The position numbers were made by a program, and so were the translations under genes. A stretch of 64,000 nucleotides of DNA from Bacillus aerolatus (GTDB taxonomy: Bacteria; Bacillota; Bacilli; Bacillales; Domibacillaceae): the NCBI RefSeq assembly GCF_009183655.1, contig NZ_WEIO01000010.1, forward strand, positions 106,188-170,187, given 5' to 3'. This document shows positions 19,143 through 28,563 of the stretch, piece by piece; position 1 is the first letter of the stretch; each line of letters begins with the position of its first letter. Below the pieces are notes generated by a model. That model was given only the letters and a program-made list of their open reading frames with translations, was not told the origin of the DNA and did not search any database.

Positions 19143-20288
19143 ATGCTCGTTGCTGTTGATCAACATGGGAAGGCGATCAGTCTGGTAAAGCGGCCGCCTG
19201 AAGCCTTGATTAGCGAGCTGAGGTCTTCCCGCCACTTTTGCCCCGTCTGCCGCCAGCCTGTAATATTAAAAGCAGGCGCTGTGAAAGTTCCTCATTTTGC
19301 CCACATGCAAGCTCATTCGTGTGACTCATTTACTGAAAGGGAGTCTGATCGTCATTTAAAAGGGAAAGTGGATTTATATAGCTGGATCAGCCGTTATGAG
19401 AAAGTGAAGCTGGAAGCCTTTTTGCCAGATATTTCCCAGCGGCCGGATCTGCTTGCTGAAGGGAAGGTGGCGGTTGAGTATCAATGCTCCCATATATCGG
19501 CAAATTTATTTGTAAAAAGAACAGCCGGCTACAAAGCAAACGGTGTTTTTCCACTTTGGATTTACGGTGGTCCACCGATTAAAAAGCAGGCTCATCTCTA
19601 TCGTTTTTCCGCGTTTCACCGCCTCTTTTTTCAATACTCTCCGCTGTTTGGTTTCTGGTTTTTAATGTACTGTCCTGAACGTGAAGCATTTCTTCTTTAT
19701 TCCCAGCTCACCCCCATCAGTGCCTCGCTTTATTCCGCATCTGTGCAAATCATCCCGCTCACTTATTTGCCTTATCCGCCTTCGTTTGCAAAGAAGCAGC
19801 CTCCCACATTGTTTTCACTTTCCCAATGGTTCAAGCAAAAAAATCAATGGATTCAAAAGCAGTTATATTTCAAACAAGGGGTATACCATCCTTTTTTAAG
19901 CCTAGTATATAAAACAGGCCACAATCCATTTTTACTGCCAGAATGGATCGGAGTGCCAGTGCGCTATATGGCGCTCATAAAAAATCATCCCATCGAATGG
20001 CAGTTTTATTTATGGAAGGATTTACTGTCGCGTAAGAAAGAGGCAGGAGTGCAAGAAGCAGTAAATGTCATTGAAGAATATGTGGCAAAAGGAAACTTGC
20101 AGATGAATATATTTCCGCTTGTGTCGTCGCTAACTGTAACGGATCTCACAAAAGAATACTTGTTTCTTTTACAGTCCGCTGATGTAAAAAGTTTACAAGC
20201 AAGCAAGACAACTTTTGAACAGATGGCGAAAGAAAAAAGGTTTGCAGCAGACTATGAAGAATTAATTATGAACCGGCTTATTTTTTGA
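19143..20288 (+). CDS. coiA: Competence protein CoiA
   Basis: CoiA is a late competence protein needed for processing of taken-up DNA. The ATG at 19143 follows AAAGGAGTG and gives 381 residues. The N-terminal part holds FCPVCRQPVILKAG with a CxxC pair (about 33-36), and HFAH...SCDSFTERESDRHLKGKVDLY, followed by a nuclease-like core, DISQRPDLLAEGKVAVEYQCSHIS, that resembles the Vsr/PD-ExK type (D...E-Y-Q). The rest is rich in aromatic residues. The gene lies between cls and pepF, as mecA-coiA-pepF in B. subtilis. Confidence 0.9.
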   Translation: MLVAVDQHGKAISLVKRPPEALISELRSSRHFCPVCRQPVILKAGAVKVPHFAHMQAHSCDSFTERESDRHLKGKVDLYSWISRYEKVKLEAFLPDISQRPDLLAEGKVAVEYQCSHISANLFVKRTAGYKANGVFPLWIYGGPPIKKQAHLYRFSAFHRLFFQYSPLFGFWFLMYCPEREAFLLYSQLTPISASLYSASVQIIPLTYLPYPPSFAKKQPPTLFSLSQWFKQKNQWIQKQLYFKQGVYHPFLSLVYKTGHNPFLLPEWIGVPVRYMALIKNHPIEWQFYLWKDLLSRKKEAGVQEAVNVIEEYVAKGNLQMNIFPLVSSLTVTDLTKEYLFLLQSADVKSLQASKTTFEQMAKEKRFAADYEELIMNRLIF

Positions 20289-20352
20289 GTTTTTCTGCGT
20301 ACAATAATATGATAAAGAGGAAGAGAAATTATGGAAACTGGAGGGGTTAGAG

Positions 20353-22170
20353 ATGACGAACGAACAAGCAGTAAAGCAGCTGCCAGCAAGAGAACAAGTA
20401 CCGGCGGAGCTTACGTGGCGGCTTGAAGATATTTTTCAAAGCGATGCTGTATGGGAAGAAGAGTTCAAGCAAGTAAAACAATTGTCTGAACAAGCGCAAA
20501 CGTATCAAGGAACTCTTGGGGAAAGTGCCGAAAGCCTCCACCGTTTTTTCACTTACCAAGATGAACTGCTTGAGCGCATGGGCAAACTGTATACATATTC
20601 CCATATGCGCTACGACCAAGACACAACAAATTCCCACTACCAGGGATTGGACGACCGCGCCAAAAATTTATATACACAAATAGCGAGTGCACTTTCTTAT
20701 GCCGTGCCGGAAATTTTGGCGATTGACGAAGCAAAGCTGCAGCAATTCGTGGCAGATCATGACGGGTTGAAAGTATACGAGCAGGCGATTGACGAAATCA
20801 ATTTGCAGCGCTCACACGTCTTATCCGCAGCAGAAGAGAACTTGCTGGCGCAAGCTTCCGAAGTGACTTCTGCGTCCAGTAACACATTTGGCATGCTGAA
20901 TAATGCTGATCTTGAGTTCCCGATAATCAAAGATGAAAATGGCGAAGATGTACAAATTACGCACGGCCGCTACATTCAGTTTTTAGAGTCAGATGACCGC
21001 CGTGTACGGGAAGAAGCGTTTAAAGCTGTTTATAAAACGTATGGACAATTTAAAAATACGTTTGCGAGCACGCTTAGCAGCCAGATTAAGAAAGACAATT
21101 TTTATGCGCGCGTAAGAAATTATAATAATGCGAGAGAAAGTGCGCTGGCCGGCAACAACATTCCGGAAGCGGTATATGACAACCTCGTTAATACAGTAAA
21201 TAAAAACTTGCATTTGCTCCACCGCTACATTGAGCTGCGCAAAAAAGTGCTCGGCGTCGACGAGCTTCATATGTATGACTTGTACACACCACTCGTCAAA
21301 GATGTAAAAATGAAAGTATCTTATGAGGAAGCAAAAGAATATATGGTGAACGGTTTAGTACCATTAGGCAAAGAATACATCAATACATTGAAAAATGGCC
21401 TGGAAAGCCGCTGGGTCGATGTTGTTGAAAATAAAGGCAAACGCAGCGGGGCTTATTCCTCGGGCGCGTACGGAACAAATCCGTACATTTTAATGAATTG
21501 GCAGGACAACGTGAACAACTTATTTACTCTTGCCCATGAATTCGGCCACAGCATGCACAGCTATTTCACACGCGCTGCTCAGCCATACGTGTACGGCAAT
21601 TATTCCATCTTTGTTGCAGAAGTGGCTTCTACGTGCAATGAAGCGCTGCTGAATGACTATCTGCTCAAAAACTTGGACGATGAAAAGAAGCGTCTTTACA
21701 TTTTGAACCATTACCTCGAAGGCTTCCGAGGCACGGTTTTCCGTCAGACGATGTTTGCTGAATTTGAACATATTATTCATATGAAAGCTCAAAATGGAGA
21801 AGCGCTGACAGCGGATGCACTCACGAAAGAATATTATGAACTGAACAAAAAGTATTTTGGCGATGGCATGGTCATCGATGAAGAAATCGGCCTAGAGTGG
21901 GCGCGTATTCCGCATTTTTATTACAACTACTATGTGTACCAGTATGCAACTGGCTTCAGTGCGGCGACTGCATTGAGCGCTCAAATTTTAGAAGAAGGGC
22001 AGCCGGCGGTAGATCGTTACATTAACGAATTCTTGAAAGCGGGCAGCTCCGACTATGCGATTGAAGTATTGAAAAAAGCCGGTGTTGACATGACAACAGC
22101 CGCTCCAATTGAAGAAGCATGCAAAGTATTTGAGCAAAAGCTGAATGAAATGGAACAGCTTTTATCTTAA
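20353..22170 (+). CDS. pepF: Oligoendopeptidase F
   Basis: A cytosolic zinc metallopeptidase of family M3 that cleaves short peptides, fitting with opp-mediated peptide import. The 605-residue product has the zinc motif LAHEFGHSMHS (HExxH, about 395) and the downstream Glu ligand in FVAEVASTCNE. A GGAGGGG site lies before the ATG. Length and N-terminus (LTWRLEDIFQSDAVWEEEF) are those of PepF. A bidirectional terminator separates it from a small gene on the other strand. Confidence 0.95.
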   Translation: MTNEQAVKQLPAREQVPAELTWRLEDIFQSDAVWEEEFKQVKQLSEQAQTYQGTLGESAESLHRFFTYQDELLERMGKLYTYSHMRYDQDTTNSHYQGLDDRAKNLYTQIASALSYAVPEILAIDEAKLQQFVADHDGLKVYEQAIDEINLQRSHVLSAAEENLLAQASEVTSASSNTFGMLNNADLEFPIIKDENGEDVQITHGRYIQFLESDDRRVREEAFKAVYKTYGQFKNTFASTLSSQIKKDNFYARVRNYNNARESALAGNNIPEAVYDNLVNTVNKNLHLLHRYIELRKKVLGVDELHMYDLYTPLVKDVKMKVSYEEAKEYMVNGLVPLGKEYINTLKNGLESRWVDVVENKGKRSGAYSSGAYGTNPYILMNWQDNVNNLFTLAHEFGHSMHSYFTRAAQPYVYGNYSIFVAEVASTCNEALLNDYLLKNLDDEKKRLYILNHYLEGFRGTVFRQTMFAEFEHIIHMKAQNGEALTADALTKEYYELNKKYFGDGMVIDEEIGLEWARIPHFYYNYYVYQYATGFSAATALSAQILEEGQPAVDRYINEFLKAGSSDYAIEVLKKAGVDMTTAAPIEEACKVFEQKLNEMEQLLS

Positions 22171-22175
22171 AAATG

Positions 22176-22206
22176 AAAAAAGTCTCCTAATCACGGAGAC
22201 TTTTTT
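22176..22206. terminator. Terminator shared by pepF and the small gene on the minus strand
   Basis: AAAAAGTCTCC pairs with GGAGACTTTTTT, with A- and T-runs on both sides. Confidence 0.88.
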
Positions 22207-22369
22207 ACTTCAACCGTTGTCTGTTCATGAAGTATACCGGCAAAAATAAAACAATAAACAAAATCGGTGCCGTTACATATAAAGGATATAAATTCAGCAA
22301 GCCCAGCAAATTAAATAAAAACGCAGCCGCTACGAGAGAAGCATAAAGCCAAAAAGCCATCCATTTCAT
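22205..22369 (-). CDS. Small two-helix membrane protein, unidentified
   Basis: A 54-residue frame that is easily missed. The ATG at 22369 is preceded by AGGAGGGTGACAA, an ideal ribosome binding site. The protein begins MKWMAFWLYASLVAAAF and has two hydrophobic helices (about 4-24 and 28-48), ending with the positively charged FMNRQRLK, so both ends are probably cytosolic. I do not recognise the family. It converges on pepF. Confidence 0.65.
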   Translation of the reverse strand: MKWMAFWLYASLVAAAFLFNLLGLLNLYPLYVTAPILFIVLFLPVYFMNRQRLK

Positions 22370-22496
22370 TTGTCACCCTCCTGCAAAAAACGTCCCATTA
22401 TATGTTAGTTTACGCTTACTATTCCAGTGTTATGACAAATGTGTGAAAAGATGTGCAAGAGCTTGTTTTTAGTTGTACGTACATGATAATATAATA

Positions 22497-22613
22497 ATTG
22501 TGAAGTTGATCACACGCAAACATATACCCCTTTGTTTGACCGTGAAAAATTTCTCCCATCCCCTTTGTTCGTGAGAAAAGGCCTTGTAATGATACAAGGT
22601 CTTTTCTTTTTGT
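22497..22613 (+). ncRNA. Candidate small RNA with its own promoter and terminator
   Basis: A promoter-like pair TTGTTT (22463-22468) and GATAAT (22485-22490) with a 16-base spacer lies upstream, and a strong terminator hairpin (GAAAAGGCCTTGTA with TACAAGGTCTTTTC, then T-run) closes the unit. The roughly 115-base transcript contains a direct repeat CCCCTTTGTT at about 22525 and 22559. The only frame is a 24-codon GTG frame without a good ribosome binding site. I know no matching family. Confidence 0.4.
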
Positions 22614-22671
22614 TGCCTAGGAAACGATAAAATAATTTCATGGTGGATAACTTTGCTAATGGAGCGGATCT

Positions 22672-22745
22672 ACATCCAGCTCTAGCACCTGCAGCTAGAC
22701 ATTGAGGAAAGCACAATCGCTGATCAAGGCGATGGCGCATTTGTT
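22672..22745. repeat. Dispersed structured repeat, copy 3 (short, degenerate)
   Basis: The left flank CCAGCTCTAGCACCTGCAGC and right flank ATCGCTGATCAAGGCGATGG match the flanks of copy 1, but the inner palindrome is nearly lost. Confidence 0.45.
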
Positions 22746-22834
22746 ATGCAGCGGATCTCCACAATAAAAAAACAGCCTGGGAAGCAGACTGTTTACTTAT
22801 AAAAAAATACCGGAACTAATTCCGGCGTATTATT

Positions 22835-23689
22835 TTAATTGATATATTCCCATATAGAGCCAAACTTTACTGGTACTTTACGGACTTTACGTTGAAGGAG
22901 AAGTTTTTTCATTTCTCTTTCCACTTCGTTTTCTGTCCAATTGTACACTTCGCTAATCTCTTTCGTGGCAGTGAAGCGAAATTGCTTCAAAAAGTCTTCG
23001 AGTGAAGGAGGAGATTGCGGCTCCGGAATTTCTTCGAGCATTTCTTCTAAAATCTGTACATAAATATCATAGGAATAGAGGCCGGTAATTTTGATGCCTT
23101 CTTCTTCAATATTTTCATTAAAGAAAACAAGTGTAGGGGCTTCTTCCACTTCCATTTCCGACGAAATTTTTAAATCACATTGAAAGGCTTTTGCCGCGCT
23201 GGAAGAATGAATATCATTTAAAAACTCAACTTTATCAAGGCCGGCTTCTTTTGCACAATCTGTCAGCACGGCAAGATCAGAAATGTTTTGCTTGCCAATA
23301 AACAGCACTTCCTGCACTTTCCGTAAAAAACGGCTTCCGGCCCGGCGGCCTTGCAGTTCCGCAGCTTTAATAGCAATCGATGCCAGGAACGGAGAAGAGA
23401 CAGGCTGATCGATCCAGAGAGTGCCGTCACATGACATGCCGGATCGGGCTGCCGATGCATCCCACTTTTGGGATATGGATTCACATTTATGTTTTTGAAG
23501 ATTCAATGTGGCCAGGCTGCCTGTCAGCACTTGCTTTAAGCGAAAATAGCGGCCGTATTCAATGTGAAGCTTGCGGATAAACGGCTCAAGCGCCCAGCAT
23601 TCCGGACAAAGAGGATCCACGAACATATAAATCTCTAGTGGTTTCTGCTGAGTCGAACACATCCGGTTAAGCAACAATGATGGTTTCAA
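22835..23689 (-). CDS. spxH: ClpXP adaptor SpxH (YjbH)
   Basis: SpxH binds Spx and feeds it to ClpXP. The 284-residue protein has a DsbA/thioredoxin-like N-terminal part with [18 protein letters not shown] (the CPEC site, about 27-30) and a helical insert, and a C-terminal region ending [13 protein letters not shown]. Both the His/Cys-rich middle (KHKCES, SGMSCDG) and the position next to yjbI agree with B. subtilis. The start overlaps the yjbI stop by four bases (ATGA), so the two are translationally coupled. Confidence 0.92.
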   Translation of the reverse strand: MKPSLLLNRMCSTQQKPLEIYMFVDPLCPECWALEPFIRKLHIEYGRYFRLKQVLTGSLATLNLQKHKCESISQKWDASAARSGMSCDGTLWIDQPVSSPFLASIAIKAAELQGRRAGSRFLRKVQEVLFIGKQNISDLAVLTDCAKEAGLDKVEFLNDIHSSSAAKAFQCDLKISSEMEVEEAPTLVFFNENIEEEGIKITGLYSYDIYVQILEEMLEEIPEPQSPPSLEDFLKQFRFTATKEISEVYNWTENEVEREMKKLLLQRKVRKVPVKFGSIWEYIN

Positions 23690-24084
23690 TAGTCTTCACC
23701 TGGTTCTTCCGGCTGATTGACCATGTGATTGGCCGTTAACTCAAGCCGATGATATAAAAAGTCACGTATGTCGCCATGCAATTCAATTTCATCCATCGCT
23801 TCACTCATACAGTGCAGCCAGGCAGCAGCGCGTTTCGGGGTTACCGGAAAAGGCAAATGGCGCGCCCGAAGCATCGGGTGGCCATGTTCATCAGTGTATA
23901 AAGAAGGACCGCCTAAATATTGAGTTAAAAATTGTTTTTGCTTGCGGGCCGTTTCCGTCAAGTCATCAGGGAAAATTGGAAATAAGTCAGGATGTTGACC
24001 AACTTTTGAATAGAACACATCAACAAGTTTTGAAAGCTTTTCTTCGCCGATATAGTCAAATGGTGCTATTGATTTTTCGCCCAT
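23686..24084 (-). CDS. yjbI: Truncated haemoglobin YjbI
   Basis: A group II truncated haemoglobin of 132 residues, which binds haem and oxygen in the cytosol. The family motifs [49 protein letters not shown] and the proximal His in RARHLPF (about 73) are visible; Trp and Tyr of the distal pocket are present. It is the first gene of a pair with spxH; in other Bacilli the two are also adjacent and linked to thiol stress. Confidence 0.93.
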   Translation of the reverse strand: MGEKSIAPFDYIGEEKLSKLVDVFYSKVGQHPDLFPIFPDDLTETARKQKQFLTQYLGGPSLYTDEHGHPMLRARHLPFPVTPKRAAAWLHCMSEAMDEIELHGDIRDFLYHRLELTANHMVNQPEEPGEDY

Positions 24085-24223
24085 ACCAATAACTCCTTTT
24101 TACCTTGTAGTTGTAAATTCATTTTATCAAGGGGGCTGTTATAACACAAACAAAGTGCTTATGCCTATTTTTTACAGGTGGCTGTTCTGAATTATAATGA
24201 GAAATTTATCAGGGGAAAGAGAA

Positions 24224-24270
24224 GGGGCTGTCTTAAAAGTCATTGAGTAACAGACTTTTAAGACAGCCCC
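24224..24270. repeat. Perfect 18-bp palindrome of the GGGGCTGT type
   Basis: GGGGCTGTCTTAAAAGTC and its exact complement GACTTTTAAGACAGCCCC around an 11-base loop. It lies just after the end of yjbJ (minus strand) and may work as its terminator. It is related to the hairpins at 1961 and 37023. Confidence 0.8.
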
Positions 24271-24283
24271 TTAAATATAAGCA

Positions 24284-24943
24284 TCAGGCGTAATAGTTAG
24301 CACTAATTTTACGTACATAATTTTGAGTTTCTTTAAATGGGGGAATGCCGCCGTATTTTTTTACGTTGCCCGGACCTGCATTGTAAGCAGCGAGCGCGAG
24401 TTTAATGTTGCCGTCAAATTGATCCAGCATTTGGCGAAGATATTTCGTGCCGCCGAATACATTTTGTTCAGGATCAAATGAATTATGAACGCCAAGCCCG
24501 CGTGCGGTGGCCGGCATTAGCTGCATCAGGCCGGCTGCGCCAACGTAGCTTTTCGCGTCCGGGTTAAAGTTTGATTCTTGGCGGATGACTGCCTGGATTA
24601 ATTTCTTTGGTATGTTATATTTTTCAGCTGCTCTTGTAATAATGTCATCAAAATCTGTTTTTGTTGTTGTACTTACCGGTTTGAGAACATCTGCTCCTGG
24701 TTTCGTCGGAAGAGCAGCAATCGGCAATGCCGAAGAAGTGAAAGCAGCCGTATCAGAATCTAATAAAGAACCTTCAAGAGACCCTCCGCCGGCAAGTTCC
24801 AGCCCTTGCATTAAAGCCTGCTGTAGTACAGCCCCAAACACTTGGCTCGGGGCTGGTGCAGCAGAAGGGGCTGTACCGGGATACATAGACATGCTTCGCA
24901 AGGCATTCGTCTCAAACATTGTTTTAAATAAATCGCTGCTCAT
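24284..24943 (-). CDS. yjbJ: Lytic transglycosylase (SLT domain), YjbJ-like
   Basis: A 219-residue protein with a goose-lysozyme/SLT domain in the C-terminal half. The catalytic Glu lies in [10 protein letters not shown] (about 119), followed by [18 protein letters not shown] and [18 protein letters not shown], all typical of soluble lytic transglycosylases that cleave peptidoglycan with formation of an anhydro end. The N-terminal 90 residues are low complexity (Ala, Pro, Ser) with no clear signal peptide, which is odd for a wall enzyme. It sits between yjbI and yjbK as in B. subtilis. Confidence 0.85.
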   Translation of the reverse strand: MSSDLFKTMFETNALRSMSMYPGTAPSAAPAPSQVFGAVLQQALMQGLELAGGGSLEGSLLDSDTAAFTSSALPIAALPTKPGADVLKPVSTTTKTDFDDIITRAAEKYNIPKKLIQAVIRQESNFNPDAKSYVGAAGLMQLMPATARGLGVHNSFDPEQNVFGGTKYLRQMLDQFDGNIKLALAAYNAGPGNVKKYGGIPPFKETQNYVRKISANYYA

Positions 24944-24953
24944 CGTTCGCTCC

Positions 24954-25547
24954 CTATTTGTTACCAGCTGACTGGCGTAATTTTTCGTTGTAAAATCTTC
25001 TTACTTTATTATCGGCTTGTTTTACAGGAATTTGATACCTTTTAAATAAATCATGGAAGATTTTCTCTCCGCTTTTTCTTTCCGCTGCTTCGTATTCAAT
25101 TTCATAGTCTTCGCGGTTTAAATAGAAGCTGTTGTCAAAAACGAGGAGGCCTCCTTCAAAGGCTGTTTCCGCTCTTTTCGTAGATAACGTACCGAAATGT
25201 TTTAAGTTAGTGAAATCGGTTATTAAATATTGAATAGCTTTTTTTACAGGCCCATCCGGGAAAGGCCCGCCCGCTAAAAGAGTCTCTGCTTCCGAACGGG
25301 AAAGTACCTCATTCGTTTCAAGCAACCCGTCCACTGCTGGCTCTTTTAACGTTAATTCAAATGTCCCGTTCTTCTCCCGGACACGCAGCGCACAGCCTGC
25401 TTTTTTTAACAGAAATGATTCTGTGTCTAAGTAATGATTATGCTGCACGTGAAAATCCTCTGGCTGTATGTGAAAGGCATTTACAAGTCGGTCGAAATCT
25501 GCCTCACTGACTATGTTTTTAAACTCAATCTCTAATTCCTGGCTCAT
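24954..25547 (-). CDS. yjbK: CYTH domain protein YjbK
   Basis: The ATG at 25547 follows AGAGGGACG; an earlier in-frame start lacks a site. The 197-residue protein starts [13 protein letters not shown] with the ExExK-like signature (ELEIEFK) of the CYTH superfamily of triphosphate tunnel enzymes. Paired basic and acidic strands ([26 protein letters not shown]) line the tunnel. Such proteins hydrolyse inorganic triphosphate or thiamine triphosphate; the substrate of YjbK is not certain. It is divergent from yjbL and the (p)ppGpp synthetase gene. Confidence 0.9.
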   Translation of the reverse strand: MSQELEIEFKNIVSEADFDRLVNAFHIQPEDFHVQHNHYLDTESFLLKKAGCALRVREKNGTFELTLKEPAVDGLLETNEVLSRSEAETLLAGGPFPDGPVKKAIQYLITDFTNLKHFGTLSTKRAETAFEGGLLVFDNSFYLNREDYEIEYEAAERKSGEKIFHDLFKRYQIPVKQADNKVRRFYNEKLRQSAGNK

Positions 25548-25643
25548 ATTCGTCCCTCTTTCTATAAATTCGCTGCGATCATCCATAGCTCTGTATTTGA
25601 AATGTATATATGTGTTAAAATATGAAATGGGTTTTTAACGTTA

Positions 25644-25754
25644 GCGCGTTGGATAGGCGCTTGGGGTTATAAGTTAAATAGCCGTGGCAGCAAAGGAACT
25701 GCCTCCACGCTATTCGTCTTATGCTTATCGCGGCTAGCTAGGGGCTTTCGCTCC
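25644..25754. repeat. Dispersed structured repeat, copy 4
   Basis: The flanks GCGTTGGATAGGCGCTTGGG and CTTATGCTTATCGCGGCTAG match the family. The inner part is an imperfect stem (ATAAG...AATAGC-cGTG-GCAG against CTGCCtCCACGCTATT...CTTAT) with an AAAGGA loop; its sequence differs from that of copy 1. It lies between the divergent yjbK and yjbL. Confidence 0.65.
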
Positions 25755-25798
25755 AAAAATGATTTTAGCACAGCAGGCATGGAAAGGGGAAAAAGAGA

Positions 25799-26176
25799 AT
25801 GAGAAAAACAATTCATTTTACAAAAGCAACGTGGAGTGGAAGTGGGTTGGAACTGCATGCAGAACCGCCTGTAAAGATGACAGGCATTCGAGCAGCGGGA
25901 CAGATGATTGTAGATTCCGATGCAGCAGCTTTTGTATACTTAGCTGAAGAAAACGATGAATTTATTTATTTATACATACATGAAACTGCATGGGGAGCTC
26001 TTCAAAAAGCATTGAAAGAAGAAGCTCGTCTTTTTGCAGCAGGTGAAGATGTGATCCTCGAACTTGATGGCTGGAAAGAAGAACTCCTTTATTTAGTCAG
26101 TAACATTGAAGGGAACAGCAATTACGGAGATGAAATGGTGGAAAAAGTGGAGACGACTTTTTTACACCAACAATAA
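25799..26176 (+). CDS. yjbL: YjbL, UPF0738 family protein
   Basis: A 125-residue protein starting MRKTIHFTKATWSGSGLELHAE after a GGGGAAAAAG site. It contains alternating strands and helices, no membrane segment, and acidic stretches (LAEENDEFIYLYIHE). Position between yjbK and yjbM identifies it as YjbL; the function of the family is not known. It is probably cotranscribed with the (p)ppGpp synthetase gene, 27 bases downstream. Confidence 0.8.
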   Translation: MRKTIHFTKATWSGSGLELHAEPPVKMTGIRAAGQMIVDSDAAAFVYLAEENDEFIYLYIHETAWGALQKALKEEARLFAAGEDVILELDGWKEELLYLVSNIEGNSNYGDEMVEKVETTFLHQQ

Positions 26177-26203
26177 TGCAGCCGAGTCTGAGAGGGAAGA
26201 GAA

Positions 26204-26848
26204 ATGACGAATTGGGATGAATTTTTAGTACCTTATAAACAAGCAGTGGATGAGCTGAAAGTCAAGCTGCGCGGAATGCGGACACAGTTTGAGCGTGGAG
26301 ATGAACATTCACCGATTGAATTTGTCACAGGCCGAGTCAAGCCGGTTGCGAGCATTCTTGATAAAGCGAGCGAAAAAAATATTCCGTTTGACCGCCTTGA
26401 AACCGAAATACAAGACATTGCTGGTGTCCGCATGATGTGCCAGTTTGTCGATGACATTATCAAAGTCGTCATGAAGCTGCGCATGCGCAAAGATTTTAAA
26501 ATTATTGAAGAGAAAAATTACATTTCCCATAAAAAACCGAGCGGCTACCGGTCGTATCATATGGTCATTGAATATCCTGTGCAAACGATTAATGGCGAGA
26601 AAAAGATACTCGCTGAAATTCAGATCCGCACGCTGGCAATGAACTTTTGGGCAACGATTGAACATTCATTAAACTACAAATACGAAGGACAGTTCCCAGA
26701 AGAAATTCAAATGAGGCTGCAGCGCGCGGCAGAAGCCGCTTTCCGTCTGGATGAAGAAATGTCGCTCATCCGTGAGGAAATTAAAGAAGCGCAAGCGTTC
26801 TTTACGAAGAAAAAAGAACAGGCGAACGACCACAGAACGAAAGAATAA
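26204..26848 (+). CDS. yjbM: Small (p)ppGpp synthetase (SasB/RelQ type)
   Basis: The enzyme transfers pyrophosphate from ATP to GDP or GTP, making the alarmone (p)ppGpp. The 214-residue protein has only the synthetase domain, without hydrolase or regulatory parts, as in YjbM/RelQ. Motifs: [13 protein letters not shown] (about 44-57), [15 protein letters not shown] (about 72), [17 protein letters not shown] (about 109) and [23 protein letters not shown] (about 140). The C-terminal helix is charged and likely mediates tetramer formation. It is followed by NAD kinase in the same operon. Confidence 0.93.
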   Translation: MTNWDEFLVPYKQAVDELKVKLRGMRTQFERGDEHSPIEFVTGRVKPVASILDKASEKNIPFDRLETEIQDIAGVRMMCQFVDDIIKVVMKLRMRKDFKIIEEKNYISHKKPSGYRSYHMVIEYPVQTINGEKKILAEIQIRTLAMNFWATIEHSLNYKYEGQFPEEIQMRLQRAAEAAFRLDEEMSLIREEIKEAQAFFTKKKEQANDHRTKE

Positions 26849-26867
26849 AGAGAGAAGGTGGTTCCAT

Positions 26868-27662
26868 ATGAAATTTGCTGTAACGTCTAAAGGAGATGCC
26901 GAGTCCAATGCGTTAATGCATAAGATCCGCGCATACTTGCTTGATTTTAAGTTAACGTATGATGAAAACAAGCCGGATATCGTTATTTCAGTCGGGGGAG
27001 ACGGCACGCTTTTATACGCGTTTCACCGTTATAGCTCACGGCTTGATAAAACGGCGTTTGTCGGTGTTCATACAGGCCACCTCGGCTTTTATGCTGACTG
27101 GGTGCCCGATGAAATTGAAAAGCTCGTTATTGCCATTGCACGCACTCCTTACCAGATTATTGAGTACCCGCTTCTCGAAACCATCATCCGCTATCAAAGC
27201 GGCGGCAAGGAAACGAGATATCTTGCGTTAAACGAATCAACAGTAAAAAGTGTGGAAGGGACGCTCGTCATGGACGTGGAAATTCGCGGCGACCATTTTG
27301 AACGCTTCCGCGGCGACGGCCTGTGTGTTTCCACCCCGTCAGGAAGCACTGCTTACAATAAAGCACTCGGCGGCGCCATTTTGCACCCATCTATTCGTGC
27401 ACTGCAGCTGGCAGAAATGGCTTCGATTAATAACCGGGTGTTCCGGACAGTCGGTTCGCCTTTAATTTTGCCTGCTCATCATACGTGTATGCTAAAGCCG
27501 GTCAACCGGCTCGACTTTCTCGTGACGATCGATCATTTGACGCTGCTTCATAAAGACGTGAAGTCGATTCAATACCGGGTAGCGAACGAGAAAATCCGCT
27601 TTGCCCGCTTTCGGCCGTTCCCGTTCTGGAAACGAGTGCACGATTCGTTCGTCAGCAGTTAA
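26868..27662 (+). CDS. nadK: NAD kinase
   Basis: Makes NADP from NAD and ATP (or polyphosphate). The ATG at 26868 follows GAGAGAAGGTGG; the longer frame overlaps yjbM out of its frame. 264 residues, with the GGDGTLL motif (about 42-49), the NE motif in LNESTVKS (about 121) and [20 protein letters not shown] (about 149). These are the substrate and metal-binding motifs of the family. It lies one base from the following pseudouridine synthase gene, as B. subtilis yjbN-yjbO. Confidence 0.95.
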   Translation: MKFAVTSKGDAESNALMHKIRAYLLDFKLTYDENKPDIVISVGGDGTLLYAFHRYSSRLDKTAFVGVHTGHLGFYADWVPDEIEKLVIAIARTPYQIIEYPLLETIIRYQSGGKETRYLALNESTVKSVEGTLVMDVEIRGDHFERFRGDGLCVSTPSGSTAYNKALGGAILHPSIRALQLAEMASINNRVFRTVGSPLILPAHHTCMLKPVNRLDFLVTIDHLTLLHKDVKSIQYRVANEKIRFARFRPFPFWKRVHDSFVSS

Positions 27663-27663
27663 C

Positions 27664-28563
27664 ATGAAAAGATTTCGATTGAATTGGACAGCAGCGGGAC
27701 AAGACGAGGGAAAAGGGCTGCGGGAATTTTTGGCCGAACAGCAAATTTCCCGGCGGGCGCTGACACATATTAAGTTTAACGGCGGCCGGATTTCAGTTAA
27801 TGGCCGGGAAGAAAACGTTCGCTTTCAATTAAAAGCGGGAGACAGCATTGACGTTATTTTCCCCCGGGAAGTGCCAGGCGAAGGGATAGTGAAGGAGCGT
27901 TTTCCGCTCTCTATCGTCTTTGAAGATAAATACTTGCTTGTTATCGCTAAGCCGGCGGGGATGGCTACCATTCCTTCCCGGGAACACCCGTCAGGAAGCC
28001 TTGCGAATGGACTGCTCGGTTACTACGAGGAAAAGGGAATTGAAGCCACTATTCACATTGTCACTAGACTCGACCGTGACACATCTGGGCTCGTACTGAT
28101 TGCAAAGCACCGGCACGTTCACCATTTATGTTCAGACATGCAAAAGAAGCATTTGATATCCCGTTCGTATGAAGCACTGGCCGGCGGCGTACTTTCCGCC
28201 CAAACCGGCCGGGTTGAAGAACCGATCGGCCGGAAGGAAACGAGCATTATTGAACGCGAAGTAAGAGCAGACGGTCAATACGCCTGCACATATTTTGATG
28301 TGATTGAATCATTTTCGCGATTCACCCGTGTGGCGCTTCAATTGCAAACCGGCCGCACGCACCAAATCCGTGTACACATGGCCCATATTGGCCATCCACT
28401 GCTCGGTGACAGTTTGTACGGCGGTTCCTTGACGGAAATCAACCGCCAGGCCCTCCATTGCGGCCAGTTGTCTTTTTCGCATCCTGTCACAAAAGAAAAC
28501 ATGCACTTTCAACTGCCGCTGCCGGAAGACATGCAGAAAGTGGTAGAGAGTGCGGGGAAATGA
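27664..28563 (+). CDS. yjbO: RluA/RluD family pseudouridine synthase (YjbO)
   Basis: Converts specific uridines in RNA to pseudouridine. The 299-residue protein has the catalytic signature TRLDRDTSGLVLIAK with the nucleophilic Asp at about 141, and QLQTGRTHQIRVHMAHIGHPLLGDSLYG near 235-262. An N-terminal S4-like segment (RRALTHIKFNGGRISVNG) precedes the core. The exact target RNA is not known. Start ATG lies two bases after the NAD kinase stop. Two hairpins follow the gene. Confidence 0.92.
   Translation: MKRFRLNWTAAGQDEGKGLREFLAEQQISRRALTHIKFNGGRISVNGREENVRFQLKAGDSIDVIFPREVPGEGIVKERFPLSIVFEDKYLLVIAKPAGMATIPSREHPSGSLANGLLGYYEEKGIEATIHIVTRLDRDTSGLVLIAKHRHVHHLCSDMQKKHLISRSYEALAGGVLSAQTGRVEEPIGRKETSIIEREVRADGQYACTYFDVIESFSRFTRVALQLQTGRTHQIRVHMAHIGHPLLGDSLYGGSLTEINRQALHCGQLSFSHPVTKENMHFQLPLPEDMQKVVESAGK

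Larger units (their letters stand above)
22370..22834. other. Spacer between the small membrane gene and spxH
   Basis: A spacer of 465 bases. It holds a possible small RNA unit (about 22463-22613), copy 3 of the dispersed repeat (22672-22745), and at 22786-22830 a short region with a repeated CCGGAA/TTCCGG motif that may form the 3' hairpin of spxH. No protein gene is supported. Confidence 0.5.
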
